Shown here: positions 1 to 10,450 of the stretch, one piece after another
How the letters are laid out: every line of letters starts with the position of its first letter
Numbering within the stretch: the first letter of the stretch is position 1
Assembly (NCBI GenBank): GCA_002286855.1
Contig: NRSV01000031.1
Coordinates: 62,001 to 126,000, forward strand
DNA length: 64,000 nt
Direction of reading: 5' to 3'
Source: Bipolaris cookei
Lineage: Eukaryota > Ascomycota > Dothideomycetes > Pleosporales > Pleosporaceae
Made by a program: the position numbers and the translations under genes
The notes under the pieces: model-generated
Told to the model about the DNA's origin: nothing
Databases searched by the model: none
The model's input: the letters and a program-made list of their open reading frames with translations, nothing else

Positions 1-2690
1 AATGTGACAGCAAAGAACCTTACTCTGCTTAACCAGAAAGGGGTAGCCACATGGATAAGGGGCTAGCAATCCGCAGTTATCGACCTTAGTTTTGCCTCCC
101 CAGACGTTGCGGAAAGAGTCACGACATACCTCCCTAGGGAAGAATTGGCGATTACTAAAGACCACATCCCGATCGATATCAGCGTAGACACCCAACCACT
201 AAAGAAGAGAGCACCAAGGGGCTATGCGCTTCTGAAGGCAGACTGGCTAAAGATCCAAGAGGCAGTACGGCAGGAGTGCCAGAGTAGAGAGAACATCCTT
301 GACCTACCTACCCTGACACAAACAGTCCAGGCTGCACTTGACACTCACTACCTGAAGAAGCGCCCCAGCAATAGGGCACGCCCAGAATGGTCTCCTGAAG
401 CAAACACCCTTCTCCAAGATGTCAAGAAAAACAGAAAGTCCTATCAGGAAAACAGGACGGAGGAAGGGGACAGGGAGTGGAAGAGACTTGGGAACAAACT
501 GAAGAGATTACTCTGCTCCAACGGCCGAACCAGGTGGAGGAAATACGTCGAAAAGGTTACAGCAGAGGGAGCCGCGGAAAACATCCACAACAAGGGCCTG
601 TGGAGACTGTCAAAGTGGAGCAGGAAACTTGGAAACGTCCAGGGAGTGACACCAATCCCGGTGATGAGAAGAGCCGAACATGACACCCCAGAGGAAGCAA
701 ACGACGCCAAGGCCAGGATTCTCGGAGAGAAGTTCTTCCCCCAGAACGGAGCAGCTGAACTGACCGACATTGTGGAGGACCCTACTCAGGCACAGTTTGG
801 GCTAGACTACACAGTGACGGAAGATGAAGTAAAGGAGGCGATACGATCCCTCCCAAATAACAAAGCTCCAGGACCAGACGGAATCTCAAATGAAGCCTGG
901 AAACGACTCGCCAAGGACGTCTCGGGCGGCCTAGCAAAAGCGATTACCAGGAGCCTCGAACTCGGACACCTCCCCCCGCAGCTGAAAGAATTCACTACAG
1001 TAGTTCTGAGAAAAGAAAAGAGAAAGGACTACTCCCTCCCAGGGAGCTACCGGCCTATCGCGCTTGAGAACACGATGGCTAAGCTGGTAGAAAAGATTGT
1101 CGCGGACAAGATTACCTGAAAATGGAGGAAAGGAAGCTTCTGCCCTGGAACCAGATGGAAGCAAGGAAAGAACGGTCAACCCTCTCAGTCCTCGAGCTCA
1201 AATTTGGATGCATCGAAACCGCGTGGGCAGCCGGACAGCCAGTGGTCTTAGTGCTAGCTCTAGACCTAGCAGGGGCCTTTGATAACGTGTCACACGAAAG
1301 GCTACTCTAGACGCTGAGAAAGAAAGGATACCCGGACTTGGTAACCAAGTTCGTCAGGTCATTTCTTCAAGATCGCAGAACGAAGCTGAGCTTTGACGAC
1401 TATCGTCATTGATGGCAAAGGCACGGAGTTGGTCACCTCTCTGCGAGTTCTGGAAGTATGGCTAGACCAGTCCCTGTCATGGAATGACCAGGTTAAACGA
1501 CCGGCAACCAAGGGCGAGGTAGTCTACCAGGCGATGACCCGCATTGTGAACTCGACATGGGGCCCATCACTGGAAAGGTCAAGACTCCTCTACACAGCTG
1601 TGGTAAGGCCAATCATGACGTACGGGATCTAGTCATGGGGGGCGTCGATAGAGGGCGGGAAGAAACCAGTATCTATATACAAGCCGCTGATTGCTACTCA
1701 GAACAAGTGTATCCGTAGAATTATGAGCGCTTACAAGAGGACACCCACTGCAGCTGTTGAAAGATAAAGTGGAACCCCACCGTTGGACATTTACACACGC
1801 ACCCTCCTTCTCCGAAGGGCAGTTACGACCGAACAACACGAGGTCATCAATGAGATCAGGGACAAGCTCCAAGACGTGTGGGCAGCGGCTAGACAGGTTG
1901 GAAGGACAAGGAGGCGAGGACTGCCCACGCCAATCGTCATCCAACCAGGCACATCAATTGACAAGATGCGAGTCATTGGAAAGCGAATGGTAAGAGAACA
2001 GAGGGCCAAACGGCAATCCGGACTGGGGATAGGCCGGCAAGTCCAGGCAACGAGCCTGGTCAACGAAGCCAGCCAGGCAATGGCCAAAGCGTGGCAAGAA
2101 AGATGGGAAAAGGAAGCCTCTAAAGCCATGAGACGGGCACTTACCTGGAAAGGAGGATGGGACTTCCAACCCACCTCCCTTTACAGGAACACTTCCAAGC
2201 ACGTGGCAAATGCTATATTCCTACTACGTACGGAAGTACTAGGGCTGAATGACTGGCTCTCACACATAGGGGTGCCAGGAGTTTCCCCAGCTTGCCCCTG
2301 CGGAGGACCCAGGCAAACGATACGACACGTCCTAGCGTTCTACCCAAAACAGAGCGGACCAAAAATTCGCCTCCTCCAAAGGGCAGGCTCAACTAGGATC
2401 GAAGACCTCCTGCAGGAGAAGAAAAAGGCGGCAGAAGCAGGACGCTGGCTACTAGACACGGAGCTCCTCGAACAGTTCCAAGTGGCAAAGGAGATTAAAG
2501 GTACAGACATGGAGGAGTAGGCTCCATTTCAACCAACCCAGTAAAACAAAAAACTTATCCTCTGCTTTCCTTATCAAGGGCAGCACCGGCAGAAATTGAT
2601 GGACTTGAAGAGGGAGGGGAAGAAGACAATGGTACGAAGGCAGGGGTGTTAAGGGGAGGATGCCCATGTTTGCCCTGTATCTAAAGGCGA
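1..2690 (+). mobile_element. Degenerate LINE (Tad-like non-LTR retrotransposon), left end outside window
   Basis: Frame 1 at the left edge reads as the end of an APE-type endonuclease (SAVIDLSFASPD, about bases 67-105) and already carries a TAG at 64-66. It continues into the long ORF that ends at 1119, with the RT signature NNKAPGPDGISNEAWK near 856-900. The frame then shifts: 1122-1310 encodes the conserved LDLAGAFDNVSHERLL block, followed by a TAG at 1308-1310. The sequence jumps from the RRTKLSF stretch (about 1390) straight to the post-catalytic VLEVWLDQSLSWNDQV block, so the palm segment with the catalytic F/YxDD box is missing. More stops follow (after TYGI at about 1632 and after AAVER at about 1765). 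The C-terminal zinc-knuckle-like region (ACPCGG...IRHVLAFYP, about 2290-2345) ends at 2520. Several stops and the Cys-to-Tyr change in HVLAFYP fit C-to-T/G-to-A mutation. The 3' limit (~2690) is approximate. The copy cannot be active. Confidence 0.9.
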
Positions 2691-3590
2691 CTCTCTAGTG
2701 TTCATAGATCCTTACAGGACTCAGGTAGCACTATAAATCGATTTATTTATTTAAATTACTCAGCATGAAAATTACTATTCGTAAAACATTATGAACTAGA
2801 CATTGAAATTACAAAAGTGCTGGGATATGTACGAGGTCCCATCCCCCTCCTTTTTATCGTTTAAGATGTATATTCCCCTATCATTCTCTTATATTTTCTC
2901 TTTCGCAAGCCCAATGCAAGAGCACTGTGAGCAACTCATTATCCATCATGAAGTCTTCTTCTTTATTGCCGCAAGGTTGTTTGCTTGTGTTTGTTGCCAG
3001 GAGTATATGTTGCCCTGCCGTATGCTTGGACCGGTGTCTCCGCGCACTGATACGTGGGAAGCGACTGGGAAGATATCCTGCCCCTATTCTTTCTGTATGT
3101 GTCGAAGTAACGATAGGGAACTCGTAGGCTGTGTTGGCAAGCTGGGCGAATATACGGAGATGGGAGTGTATCGTCAGAGTTCGGTTTGTGGACCTTGGTC
3201 AAACCTCCTCGACTAATGACGTGTAGATGTACCTATCTTATGTAGGTATTGACGTCGTTGGTGGCAGGAGCGGTGAATTGAAATGACTTGCTGCTCTCCC
3301 AGATGCACTCAGTGTTGATGATTCCAGCGTAAGGTCTTCGCTGTATCCCTCTGCAGTGGGCTACACTGCATCCAAGCGAGCCGTTCGGAATGTTAGTCGA
3401 GATAGTATCGTAGTCATAACGTCGGCCATAGTCGAAGCGCTACGATTCCAGAGAAAGAACGCAGTCCTTGCTCTCTCATCAGCGACTGCCGTAAACAGAA
3501 TCCCGTATCACACCCTCTTCTGTACGACACATCTTTCCTCTACCCATGCATCCCTCTTATTTTCTCAACCTCCAGCAATACATCTCATCC
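2691..3590. other. Intergenic, no supported gene
   Basis: AT-rich start (2735-2800) after the LINE tail. Short ORFs here (for example 2803-3216 on +) show no recognisable domain or convincing splice structure. Nothing else is seen. Confidence 0.5.
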
Positions 3591-3815
3591 TCAAACCGTA
3601 TACCGCTCCTGCATAATCATCTCCGCCTCATCCCTCTTTGCAAGCACAAACGCAATCTCGGACCCCACGGCCACCACGACCGTCGCCACCATACCGATCG
3701 GCGCCCCGATTGCCCCAAACCCCAAAATAGTAAAGCAAGTATATCCCGTGAAAATAGAAAGGTACATTACGCGAAAGAAGAGCAAGAAAAGGTCATCGTC
3801 TCTAGGCTTCGTCAT
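3591..3815 (-). CDS. Small two-helix membrane protein, or last exon of one
   Basis: A 74-residue reading frame starts MTKPRDDDLFLLFFRVMYLS. Two hydrophobic segments follow: residues ~9-33, and ~36-58, rich in Gly/Ala/Val. The tail is charged (AKRDEAEMIMQERYTV). Residue composition and third-position GC look like genuine coding sequence, unlike the AT-rich flanks. The frame stays open 18 nt upstream to a possible acceptor (pyrimidine tract, then GCAAG at about 3834-3838), and a possible donor GTAAGG lies ~50 nt further out. The segment may therefore be the 3' exon of a longer membrane protein whose upstream part I could not place. I do not recognise the family. Confidence 0.45.
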   Translation of the reverse strand: MTKPRDDDLFLLFFRVMYLSIFTGYTCFTILGFGAIGAPIGMVATVVVAVGSEIAFVLAKRDEAEMIMQERYTV

Positions 3816-5062
3816 AGTCGCAAAAGCAAGAATCTTGCAAAGAAAAAAAAAGAGGTTGCAACAATGTAAGGAAATTAGCCCTTACATGAAAGAAGAAAAG
3901 CAAAAAAACAAAAAACAAAAGGCGTTCCGCCCCGTGTCTCTTCCGAACACCACCACTACCACACTCCAGGTTTCCAGTCTGACATTGCTAACTATGTTTC
4001 TTTTTTTAGATACGAGACCGCCCGCTGCAGTTTGACGTTTGAATGTGTCTAGTCTAACTAGTCAGCAGCCAGTGAGAAAGAAAACGAGTCACCCCCTGAC
4101 CCAACAAACAAGCCCAAATAGAAACTATAGAACAGTCGAATATTATTGTGAATCGGGAAATAATACATATAGGGTCGGGTAGCCGCTCAAGGATTTATTG
4201 ATCATATTGACTCGTGTGTTCTTAAAACGGGAGGGCAATCCTTGGGGTGGATGTGTGTGCCCCACTGTCACGCACGTGAAGGGGCGTTCAACCTCTTACT
4301 GCAAAGACGCGTCAGCTTTTTTTTTGTTCTGCCAACGGGCTTTCTATGCTGCGCTGCTCTTAGCCCACAGGGCGCGAGATCATCAGTGTGTAAAGCTAGC
4401 GAGGTTTGATTGGTCTTGTTCCAATGGTCTTCTCTCGGCGTGCTTATTCCATTTGTGTTGTTTATTCAACAAGTCATGTCCAACACAGCACTACTATCGT
4501 GTTGAAACAAAAGGGTTATGGAACAGCGCTCGGGCCATGTCGGTTGCGAGGTTTTGGCAGACGTCAAACAGTGTCAAACTTTGAGTGGGGGGGGTAGTGT
4601 GCTATGGATCTACCAAATTGCTATTTTCGGGGTTCGTCTATCAAACAGATGGAGTTGAGGGTTTGGGGGAATACGTAGAAGGTCCGATTGCAGCTGTGTA
4701 GTACCGGAACTTTGTGCATTACTGACATAAGCGACGTTGATGGCTGATGTACGCTACAAGGCCTTCGTTGAGCATACTGTGCCGGAACACATAATCATGA
4801 GATCGATTCGTTGCTAGAATTCTGTGGGGGATGCGGGATACGTAAACATGCAGGTCTTGGTATCATGTGTGGAAAATCATGACCGCACGAACATGGATTA
4901 TGGCGGTAATGCTGTGCATATACAAAATCGGCGAGTACCACCATGAATACCCTCAAACGTGATCAAGACGTTGGTGTGGTGCGATCTGCAAATGCAGGCA
5001 AGGTTCGGATTCCTGAGCTTGACTACAGATCTGCCCACTCGAAAAATACGAGCAACTCAAGC
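3816..5062. other. Intergenic, no supported gene
   Basis: A-rich and T-rich tracts at 3840-3925 and 4313-4326. Short ORFs without domains. Nothing else is seen. Confidence 0.5.
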
Positions 5063-7636
5063 CTACCATCCCCCGCCATTCTCACCCAACTTGAATAGAC
5101 CATTCTTCTTCTTATCAGCAGCCCACCTCTCACACCACATCTTCATCTTCTCCCTGCTGCTCGCGCTTCCCACATTGACTGTCGGTATTATCTTGTCGAT
5201 TCTTAGTGCGCAACAGAACATGGTCAGCTCCCTGAAGCTGCTATGCTCACTGTAGGGTACCCCGAAGCAACTCGCCCGACTCCCGCTACCTGCTTGCGGC
5301 TTTAGGTCTTTCATGGCAAAGGTGCTCTTCCAGTTGTCTGAATGTAGGACAGACTGTACCTGAGGCGATTCGGTAAAGCGACCTTGAGGTGGACGATAGT
5401 TCCAGCCAGAAGGTCTAAAACCAACAACACGTGAAAAGGTATCAGCATAACCGCGTAGATAGTCATCCAAGGTCTCTGCTCTAATCTCAAAAAGTGGTGT
5501 CATATGCACCTGAGCAGCACGAGGATCGGTAGTCAGCAGCGCATCTAGCTCAGGGTCTTCGAGGGCCTTGCAGATGCGTTGCTTGTTGGCGGGGGCGTAT
5601 ATCTTGCTTTTCAAAGCTTTGGCGATGCCCGTGCATATGCGTTCCTTCCCAATGCTGTATGTGCCTACCACGACAAGAAGACGACCCCGCTCAGGACTCT
5701 TTGGCTCCGATGAGTTCTCTGGATTAGACTCCTTTTGCACAAAGTTGACCATACCTTGCCCGGCACGTTTTCGCTTCATCTTCTCCCATCCGTCCGACTC
5801 ATCGGCACGAGTCTTGCTGAGGCTAACGCACATATCTGCGCAAGCCTGGATGACCTGCTGTTGTGGTGGGAAGGCGTACTTTGGGTTGAGGTAGGTGGTG
5901 TCAAGGTAGCATGCGTCGAGCTTTTGCTGTCTGCTCTTTCCACTTACAGCGTCTAGTACGTCCGGTCGGAGCAGCTGATGCTCGACATGTGCTTGGCAAG
6001 CGCGGAAGTCTCCACAGTGTAGGACCCTTTGCAGCTTTCGATTGTTGCCTTTGCCGACTTCCTTTTCAAACAGGAAAAGGGAGCTGCCTGGGCAGTGATT
6101 TGCTGATATCATCGTCACAAAAACGCCTCCAGTCCCCGGCACTTCGGTCTTCGCCTCAAAATCTAGGTCGACCACCCACTTCGGGTCAACTCGAAGTTGC
6201 TGCCGTACCAGATTGCCTGTAATTTTACTGCAATAAATGGGGCCGTGCTTCCAAGACGCACTAAGCCCAACGTAGTGATCACTGTGAAAGTGGCTAAGAA
6301 AATAAGCGTTTTGGCCCTTGACAGCACCGTAGCGAAAAGCATCGACGGCGATAAAAAAGCCTGGAATGATCTTGTAGAATGGGCAGGTGCGCTGGTAGGC
6401 AGGCTTGCCTCGCGACTTGTTGTTCTCGGCTGCCGCACTTGCCCATGCCGCATCTTCGGCATGGCCAGCCATGAGCTTTGAAAACGCAGAGTTTGGCTGA
6501 GTGTTGGGCTTCGCAAGATGAAATGGGTTTGCTTGGCCGGGTTTTGCTGGTCGCTCGGGTCGCTTGAACAACTTTGCACTACTGGCAACAGTTGGTTTGC
6601 TTTCCTGTTCCATCTTCGCTGTGGGGAGCGGAAGTGGCTTGCCGTCCAGGCACGCGTTGACGTGGACAGACACATCTTGTTCTGACAATCCAGGGAGATT
6701 ATTACCGCATATTGGACATGATAGTACATTAGGGGTATCGTGTTCTTCCATTTCCTGCTTGATATCCAATGCATCATTTTCGGGGAATAGGAAGGGCGCC
6801 TCAGAGTCGTCTGCATTGCCCTCCAAGACCCCCTCTTCCATCTCCAGCTTCTGTTGTTCCTTCATCCAACGCCTTTCGTCATATTCTTCACCTTCAAGCA
6901 AATTGTCGTCCTCAAGACCTTCGTAGTCCTCGTATTCTTCGTCATCGGGGACAATTGTGAATTCTGACTTGGGTGAGGGTGTGTGGGCTATCGAAGGTTC
7001 AATGCTTTCCATTGGTATTGGATCCTCAGTCTCTTTAGCAATTGGTGACTTCACACTGTGTCTTCGAATAGCCATACCTGAACTTGTAGCAGGCATCTCC
7101 GCTTCATTGTCTTCGGATTCCGAATCGTCTACAAAGGGCCCTGATCTCTGACGCGGCTTCGACGCTTGTTTAGGTGCGTGAACTGCAAGGACGTCCAAAG
7201 CGTTGCTCTCAGCATCTGTCGGTGGGGGCGGCGAACAGGCTGGAGGTGGGGCTACTGGTTCTTCACTGACTTTGCGCCGCTTGATGCTGCCACCATTCTC
7301 ATTATAGCGACCCTCGCTGCCCGAGACCATGATGCCATTGTTCTTCTCGTCGCTCCAGCCAACATCTTCCTCATCGTTTTCGAGCGCAACTGTTGGATTT
7401 GAGCCTCTTTCCTGCAGGAATATGCGGTTGTTGATCTCCTCGGCCTTCTTGAAGAACGTCATGATGTTGCCGTTGGGCGTCCCTGCTGGCTTCTGCTTCT
7501 TGCCATTGCTCGCAGAAGTCGACTTCTTGGCAAAGTCAGCAGGCGTGAGCGTAGTCTGGATGACATTCTTCTTTGGCGGAGGCGTGTTTGTGCTCGGCTT
7601 GGGCGTTGCTTTCTTTGTCGCGGTTTTAGTGGCCAT
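5063..7636 (-). CDS. PSO2: DNA interstrand-crosslink repair nuclease Pso2/Snm1
   Basis: 5' exonuclease of the metallo-beta-lactamase/beta-CASP group that processes DNA interstrand crosslinks in the nucleus. The frame is open from 7744, but I choose the ATG at 7636 (minus-strand context GCAGCCATGG), giving 857 residues in one exon. From that start: a basic, disordered N-terminus; a PIP-box-like stretch (NGNIMTFF, residues ~56-63); a UBZ4 zinc finger with C307, C310, H325 and C329; the beta-lactamase HxHxDH motif SHFHSDH (H449, H451, D453, H454); then the DRMBL half with DTTYLNPKYAFPP, VGTYSIGKER and PYSEHSSF. All metal-binding motifs are present. The acidic linker between residues ~220 and 290 is poorly conserved in type. 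The gene diverges from the esterase at 8706. Assignment is firm; the start is likely but not proven. Confidence 0.95.
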   Translation of the reverse strand: MATKTATKKATPKPSTNTPPPKKNVIQTTLTPADFAKKSTSASNGKKQKPAGTPNGNIMTFFKKAEEINNRIFLQERGSNPTVALENDEEDVGWSDEKNNGIMVSGSEGRYNENGGSIKRRKVSEEPVAPPPACSPPPPTDAESNALDVLAVHAPKQASKPRQRSGPFVDDSESEDNEAEMPATSSGMAIRRHSVKSPIAKETEDPIPMESIEPSIAHTPSPKSEFTIVPDDEEYEDYEGLEDDNLLEGEEYDERRWMKEQQKLEMEEGVLEGNADDSEAPFLFPENDALDIKQEMEEHDTPNVLSCPICGNNLPGLSEQDVSVHVNACLDGKPLPLPTAKMEQESKPTVASSAKLFKRPERPAKPGQANPFHLAKPNTQPNSAFSKLMAGHAEDAAWASAAAENNKSRGKPAYQRTCPFYKIIPGFFIAVDAFRYGAVKGQNAYFLSHFHSDHYVGLSASWKHGPIYCSKITGNLVRQQLRVDPKWVVDLDFEAKTEVPGTGGVFVTMISANHCPGSSLFLFEKEVGKGNNRKLQRVLHCGDFRACQAHVEHQLLRPDVLDAVSGKSRQQKLDACYLDTTYLNPKYAFPPQQQVIQACADMCVSLSKTRADESDGWEKMKRKRAGQGMVNFVQKESNPENSSEPKSPERGRLLVVVGTYSIGKERICTGIAKALKSKIYAPANKQRICKALEDPELDALLTTDPRAAQVHMTPLFEIRAETLDDYLRGYADTFSRVVGFRPSGWNYRPPQGRFTESPQVQSVLHSDNWKSTFAMKDLKPQAGSGSRASCFGVPYSEHSSFRELTMFCCALRIDKIIPTVNVGSASSREKMKMWCERWAADKKKNGLFKLGENGGGW

Positions 7637-8705
7637 GGCTGCGTTGCTTGACGAAGAGCGGGGCGGCGAGGGGGGCCGACCAGTTGAGGGGCCCAATTTC
7701 GACGACTCGGACAGCGTGCAGTTCTCTCGAGGATTTCTGAACATGAGAATAGCTGTTTCGCATAACCGAGCGTCGTCGCAATGCTGTTTGGTTTATGCTG
7801 TGGGTTTGCCCCAGTAGCTGAGTGGCGAGTGCATCAGCTCAAGGCGCGCCAAGACAAACGCGTGGACACGTGAGCGCCATCCACGCTTACCACTTTACCT
7901 CTATTACTCTTCTTCTTGTCTGTAATAGCGAGAAGCGAACTCCATATCCACGCCCCTAAGTAACCGAGATCCTACAAAATTTGATCATCTATTATTTATT
8001 GAGCCCTAGCTTTTTGAAATTTTTGAGCCTCTATGTAGCGTGCGAAAGGGGAGTAGAGAAGATGTTTTCTATCCGTGCAAAAGTGCCAAGCCTGAGATAT
8101 CGATAACGTCACGTGAGCTCTTTTGGATATCTAACCAAGCCTACTGTACTTAACTTCTTTCCCTCACCTCCCTACTCTCCTAGGTGCTGCTTTGGTGCCT
8201 TCCTACCCTAGCATACTTAGTAGTATTGGAGTACCCTGAAGCGGCTCGCATAAGAAGAACGATTCAACCCAGAGTCTCAAAATCATAATTGCTGTGTTCT
8301 CAACCAAAGGGGTGTCAATGGCCATGTCGACTTAACTTTTGAGGCTATGGCTAAGCTTAGCGTGAAGTAACATGCCCAATCTACATTTTATGTAGATCCT
8401 CTATAATGTCGACGACGTAGGCTCCACCACGACAATGCTAAAATACATCTCCTCTCTTTTGGCGAACATCTGGATGAAGCGCACTCAAATAGCTGTGTAC
8501 TCGCAATAATTTCAATGGCCTCTTTACCGTTGCCGAGGTTCAAGCCCCACGTCTCCCCACATCTTCTCCACATCTTCATTCAGGACTCTGGGGAAAGCAA
8601 TGCCAAAGTAAATATATATATATCGTAATATAACAAAGTACCTGCGTAAATGCAACTCAGCTCTCCGAAGCTTTTCAAACTCACATACTCAACCCTGCAA
8701 AAACC
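7637..8705. promoter_or_regulatory. Divergent intergenic region between PSO2 and the esterase
   Basis: About 1.07 kb without a supported gene. It holds a perfect TCACGTGA octamer at 8109-8116 (E-box/Cbf1-type site) and a CACGTGAG at 7867-7874. An AT dinucleotide run lies at about 8613-8624, roughly 90 bp upstream of the esterase start. The function of these sites is inference. Confidence 0.4.
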
Positions 8706-10385
8706 ATGGCCTCACCGCCAGACCAACTCTACCATCCCACCTTGAAACAAACCCTCCGCGGCAAACTCACCTCGTCAACACTGGAATTTTTCAACTTAAA
8801 ATACGCAAGCATACCAGCCCGCTACCAAGATTCCATCCTAAACGATGAACCGCTGAAGGCAGGAGCAGATGGCGTGGTAGATAGCACTCGCTTCGGTCCC
8901 TCATGTCCCCAACACCGCGGAGCCCAAGCGTGGGATCTAATGTTGATCGGCAGTGCGAAACTCAGTTATGCCCAGGGCCAAGGACCCACAGAGAGAATGG
9001 ACGAATTCGAATGTCTAAACTTGAACATCACGGTGCCAAAATCGGGTCTTAGCAATGCTGCTACGACGCCAGGACGCAAGCACCTACTCCCAGTCTTTGT
9101 ATGGGTGCACGGCGGCGGATTGAGTATGGGATCGAATAGCTGGCCGCAGTACCAACTGCGGCGGTTCGTGGAGCGTAGTGTAGAGATTGGGAAGCCCGTG
9201 ATTGGGGTTGGGATAACCTATCGCGTCAACATGTTTGGTTTTCTAGTGGGCGAAGAGATTGGGTCGCGGGGAAATATGGGGTTCAAAGATCAACTCCAGG
9301 CGTTTCAGTGGATCAAAAGACACATTGTGGGGTTTGGGGGCGATCCGAGTAATGTTACTGCGGTGGGAGAGTCGGCAGGTGGGATATCGCTTTCGACGCT
9401 GCTTTGTGCTAATGTGGGGGACGACGGGCTATTTGAGAGAGTAGCGCTGATGAGTGGTGAGGTGACGTTGAGGAAATGGCGGAATAGGTGGTGGCAGCAG
9501 AAGATGCTGGAAGATCAGTCCACGTATTTGAAATTGGAAAGAGGCGATGCCGAGAGCAGAAGGAGAGCACTGCTTGAGACGGATGCCGAAGAGCTGGCCC
9601 AGAAGATGCCCATGGTACAGCAATGGACTCCGGCTGTTGACAATGAGTTTTTCACCGCCCGAGTGACAATTGAGTCGGTCATGGACGGAAATAATGATTT
9701 GCACAAGCCTTCTTGGTGTAAGGAGGTTGTGATAGGAGATACAGGCCATGATGGGACTGTTCTCAAGGGTAGGGTTCTCGACCCCCCTGATGCGTTAGGT
9801 CGACTCAAACAGGCATGTGCAAAATATCTCACGGCATCTGAAACGCAGAGACTCCTAACCGCTTATAATCTGGAAAGACCGTTGCCAAAGAAACAAGAGG
9901 CAGAACGACTACTCGAGCTGGCCGGCGACCTGCGCTTCCACTTAGCAGCACTGTCAGCGTATCGAGGCTGGAAAGCTACTTCCCCACCAAGACGCGCTTC
10001 ACGATATCATTTCCATGTTTCCAATCCTATTGACGGTCCGTTCAAGGGCTTATCTTCTCACGAACTCGATGTCGCATATCTTCTTAATAACTTTGAAGAG
10101 CATCTAGACGAGCACAACAGAAGTATTGCGCGGGCAATGCAGGATCGTTTTATTAGATATGCCAATGGCGAAGGGTGGGTCAACAAGAGCAAAGTCGTAG
10201 TGTTTGATGGTGATGGAGTAACGGAAGTTGAAGAAGATCGTTACGACACCATCTATCGTAACGGAAGAGGTGCAATATTAGAGGATATTGGAATGACCAA
10301 ACTGTGGCGCGTTGCTGATGTGTGGCAGGGTATACGGCAAGAGGAAGAAGAGCTTATCGAGTCTCGTAGCGAGTTGAAACTATAG
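8706..10385 (+). CDS. Type-B carboxylesterase (alpha/beta hydrolase)
   Basis: Single-exon protein of 559 residues, the usual size for fungal type-B carboxylesterases/lipases. The oxyanion-hole block VHGGG is at residues 134-138, and the nucleophile elbow GESAGG places the catalytic Ser at 223. The acid is probably Asp349 (GDTGHDG; many relatives have Glu here) and the His is His452 (SSHELDVAYLL). There is no N-terminal hydrophobic signal, so it is probably intracellular. The substrate cannot be read from sequence; hydrolysis of carboxylic esters is the family activity. The ATG at 8706 lies in AACCATGGC, a good context. The 3' end lies 66 bp from a pogo transposon remnant. Family assignment is firm, substrate unknown. 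Confidence 0.9.
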   Translation: MASPPDQLYHPTLKQTLRGKLTSSTLEFFNLKYASIPARYQDSILNDEPLKAGADGVVDSTRFGPSCPQHRGAQAWDLMLIGSAKLSYAQGQGPTERMDEFECLNLNITVPKSGLSNAATTPGRKHLLPVFVWVHGGGLSMGSNSWPQYQLRRFVERSVEIGKPVIGVGITYRVNMFGFLVGEEIGSRGNMGFKDQLQAFQWIKRHIVGFGGDPSNVTAVGESAGGISLSTLLCANVGDDGLFERVALMSGEVTLRKWRNRWWQQKMLEDQSTYLKLERGDAESRRRALLETDAEELAQKMPMVQQWTPAVDNEFFTARVTIESVMDGNNDLHKPSWCKEVVIGDTGHDGTVLKGRVLDPPDALGRLKQACAKYLTASETQRLLTAYNLERPLPKKQEAERLLELAGDLRFHLAALSAYRGWKATSPPRRASRYHFHVSNPIDGPFKGLSSHELDVAYLLNNFEEHLDEHNRSIARAMQDRFIRYANGEGWVNKSKVVVFDGDGVTEVEEDRYDTIYRNGRGAILEDIGMTKLWRVADVWQGIRQEEEELIESRSELKL

Positions 10386-10450
10386 TCAAAAAAACGCTGC
10401 GAATCTTCTTGATAAAGATAACTCGCGTATACTTTCATCAACATGCTATA

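Noticed and set aside
2803..3216. 137-codon ORF next to the LINE
   Set aside because: Amino acid composition is irregular, no domain is seen, and it overlaps other open frames on both strands.
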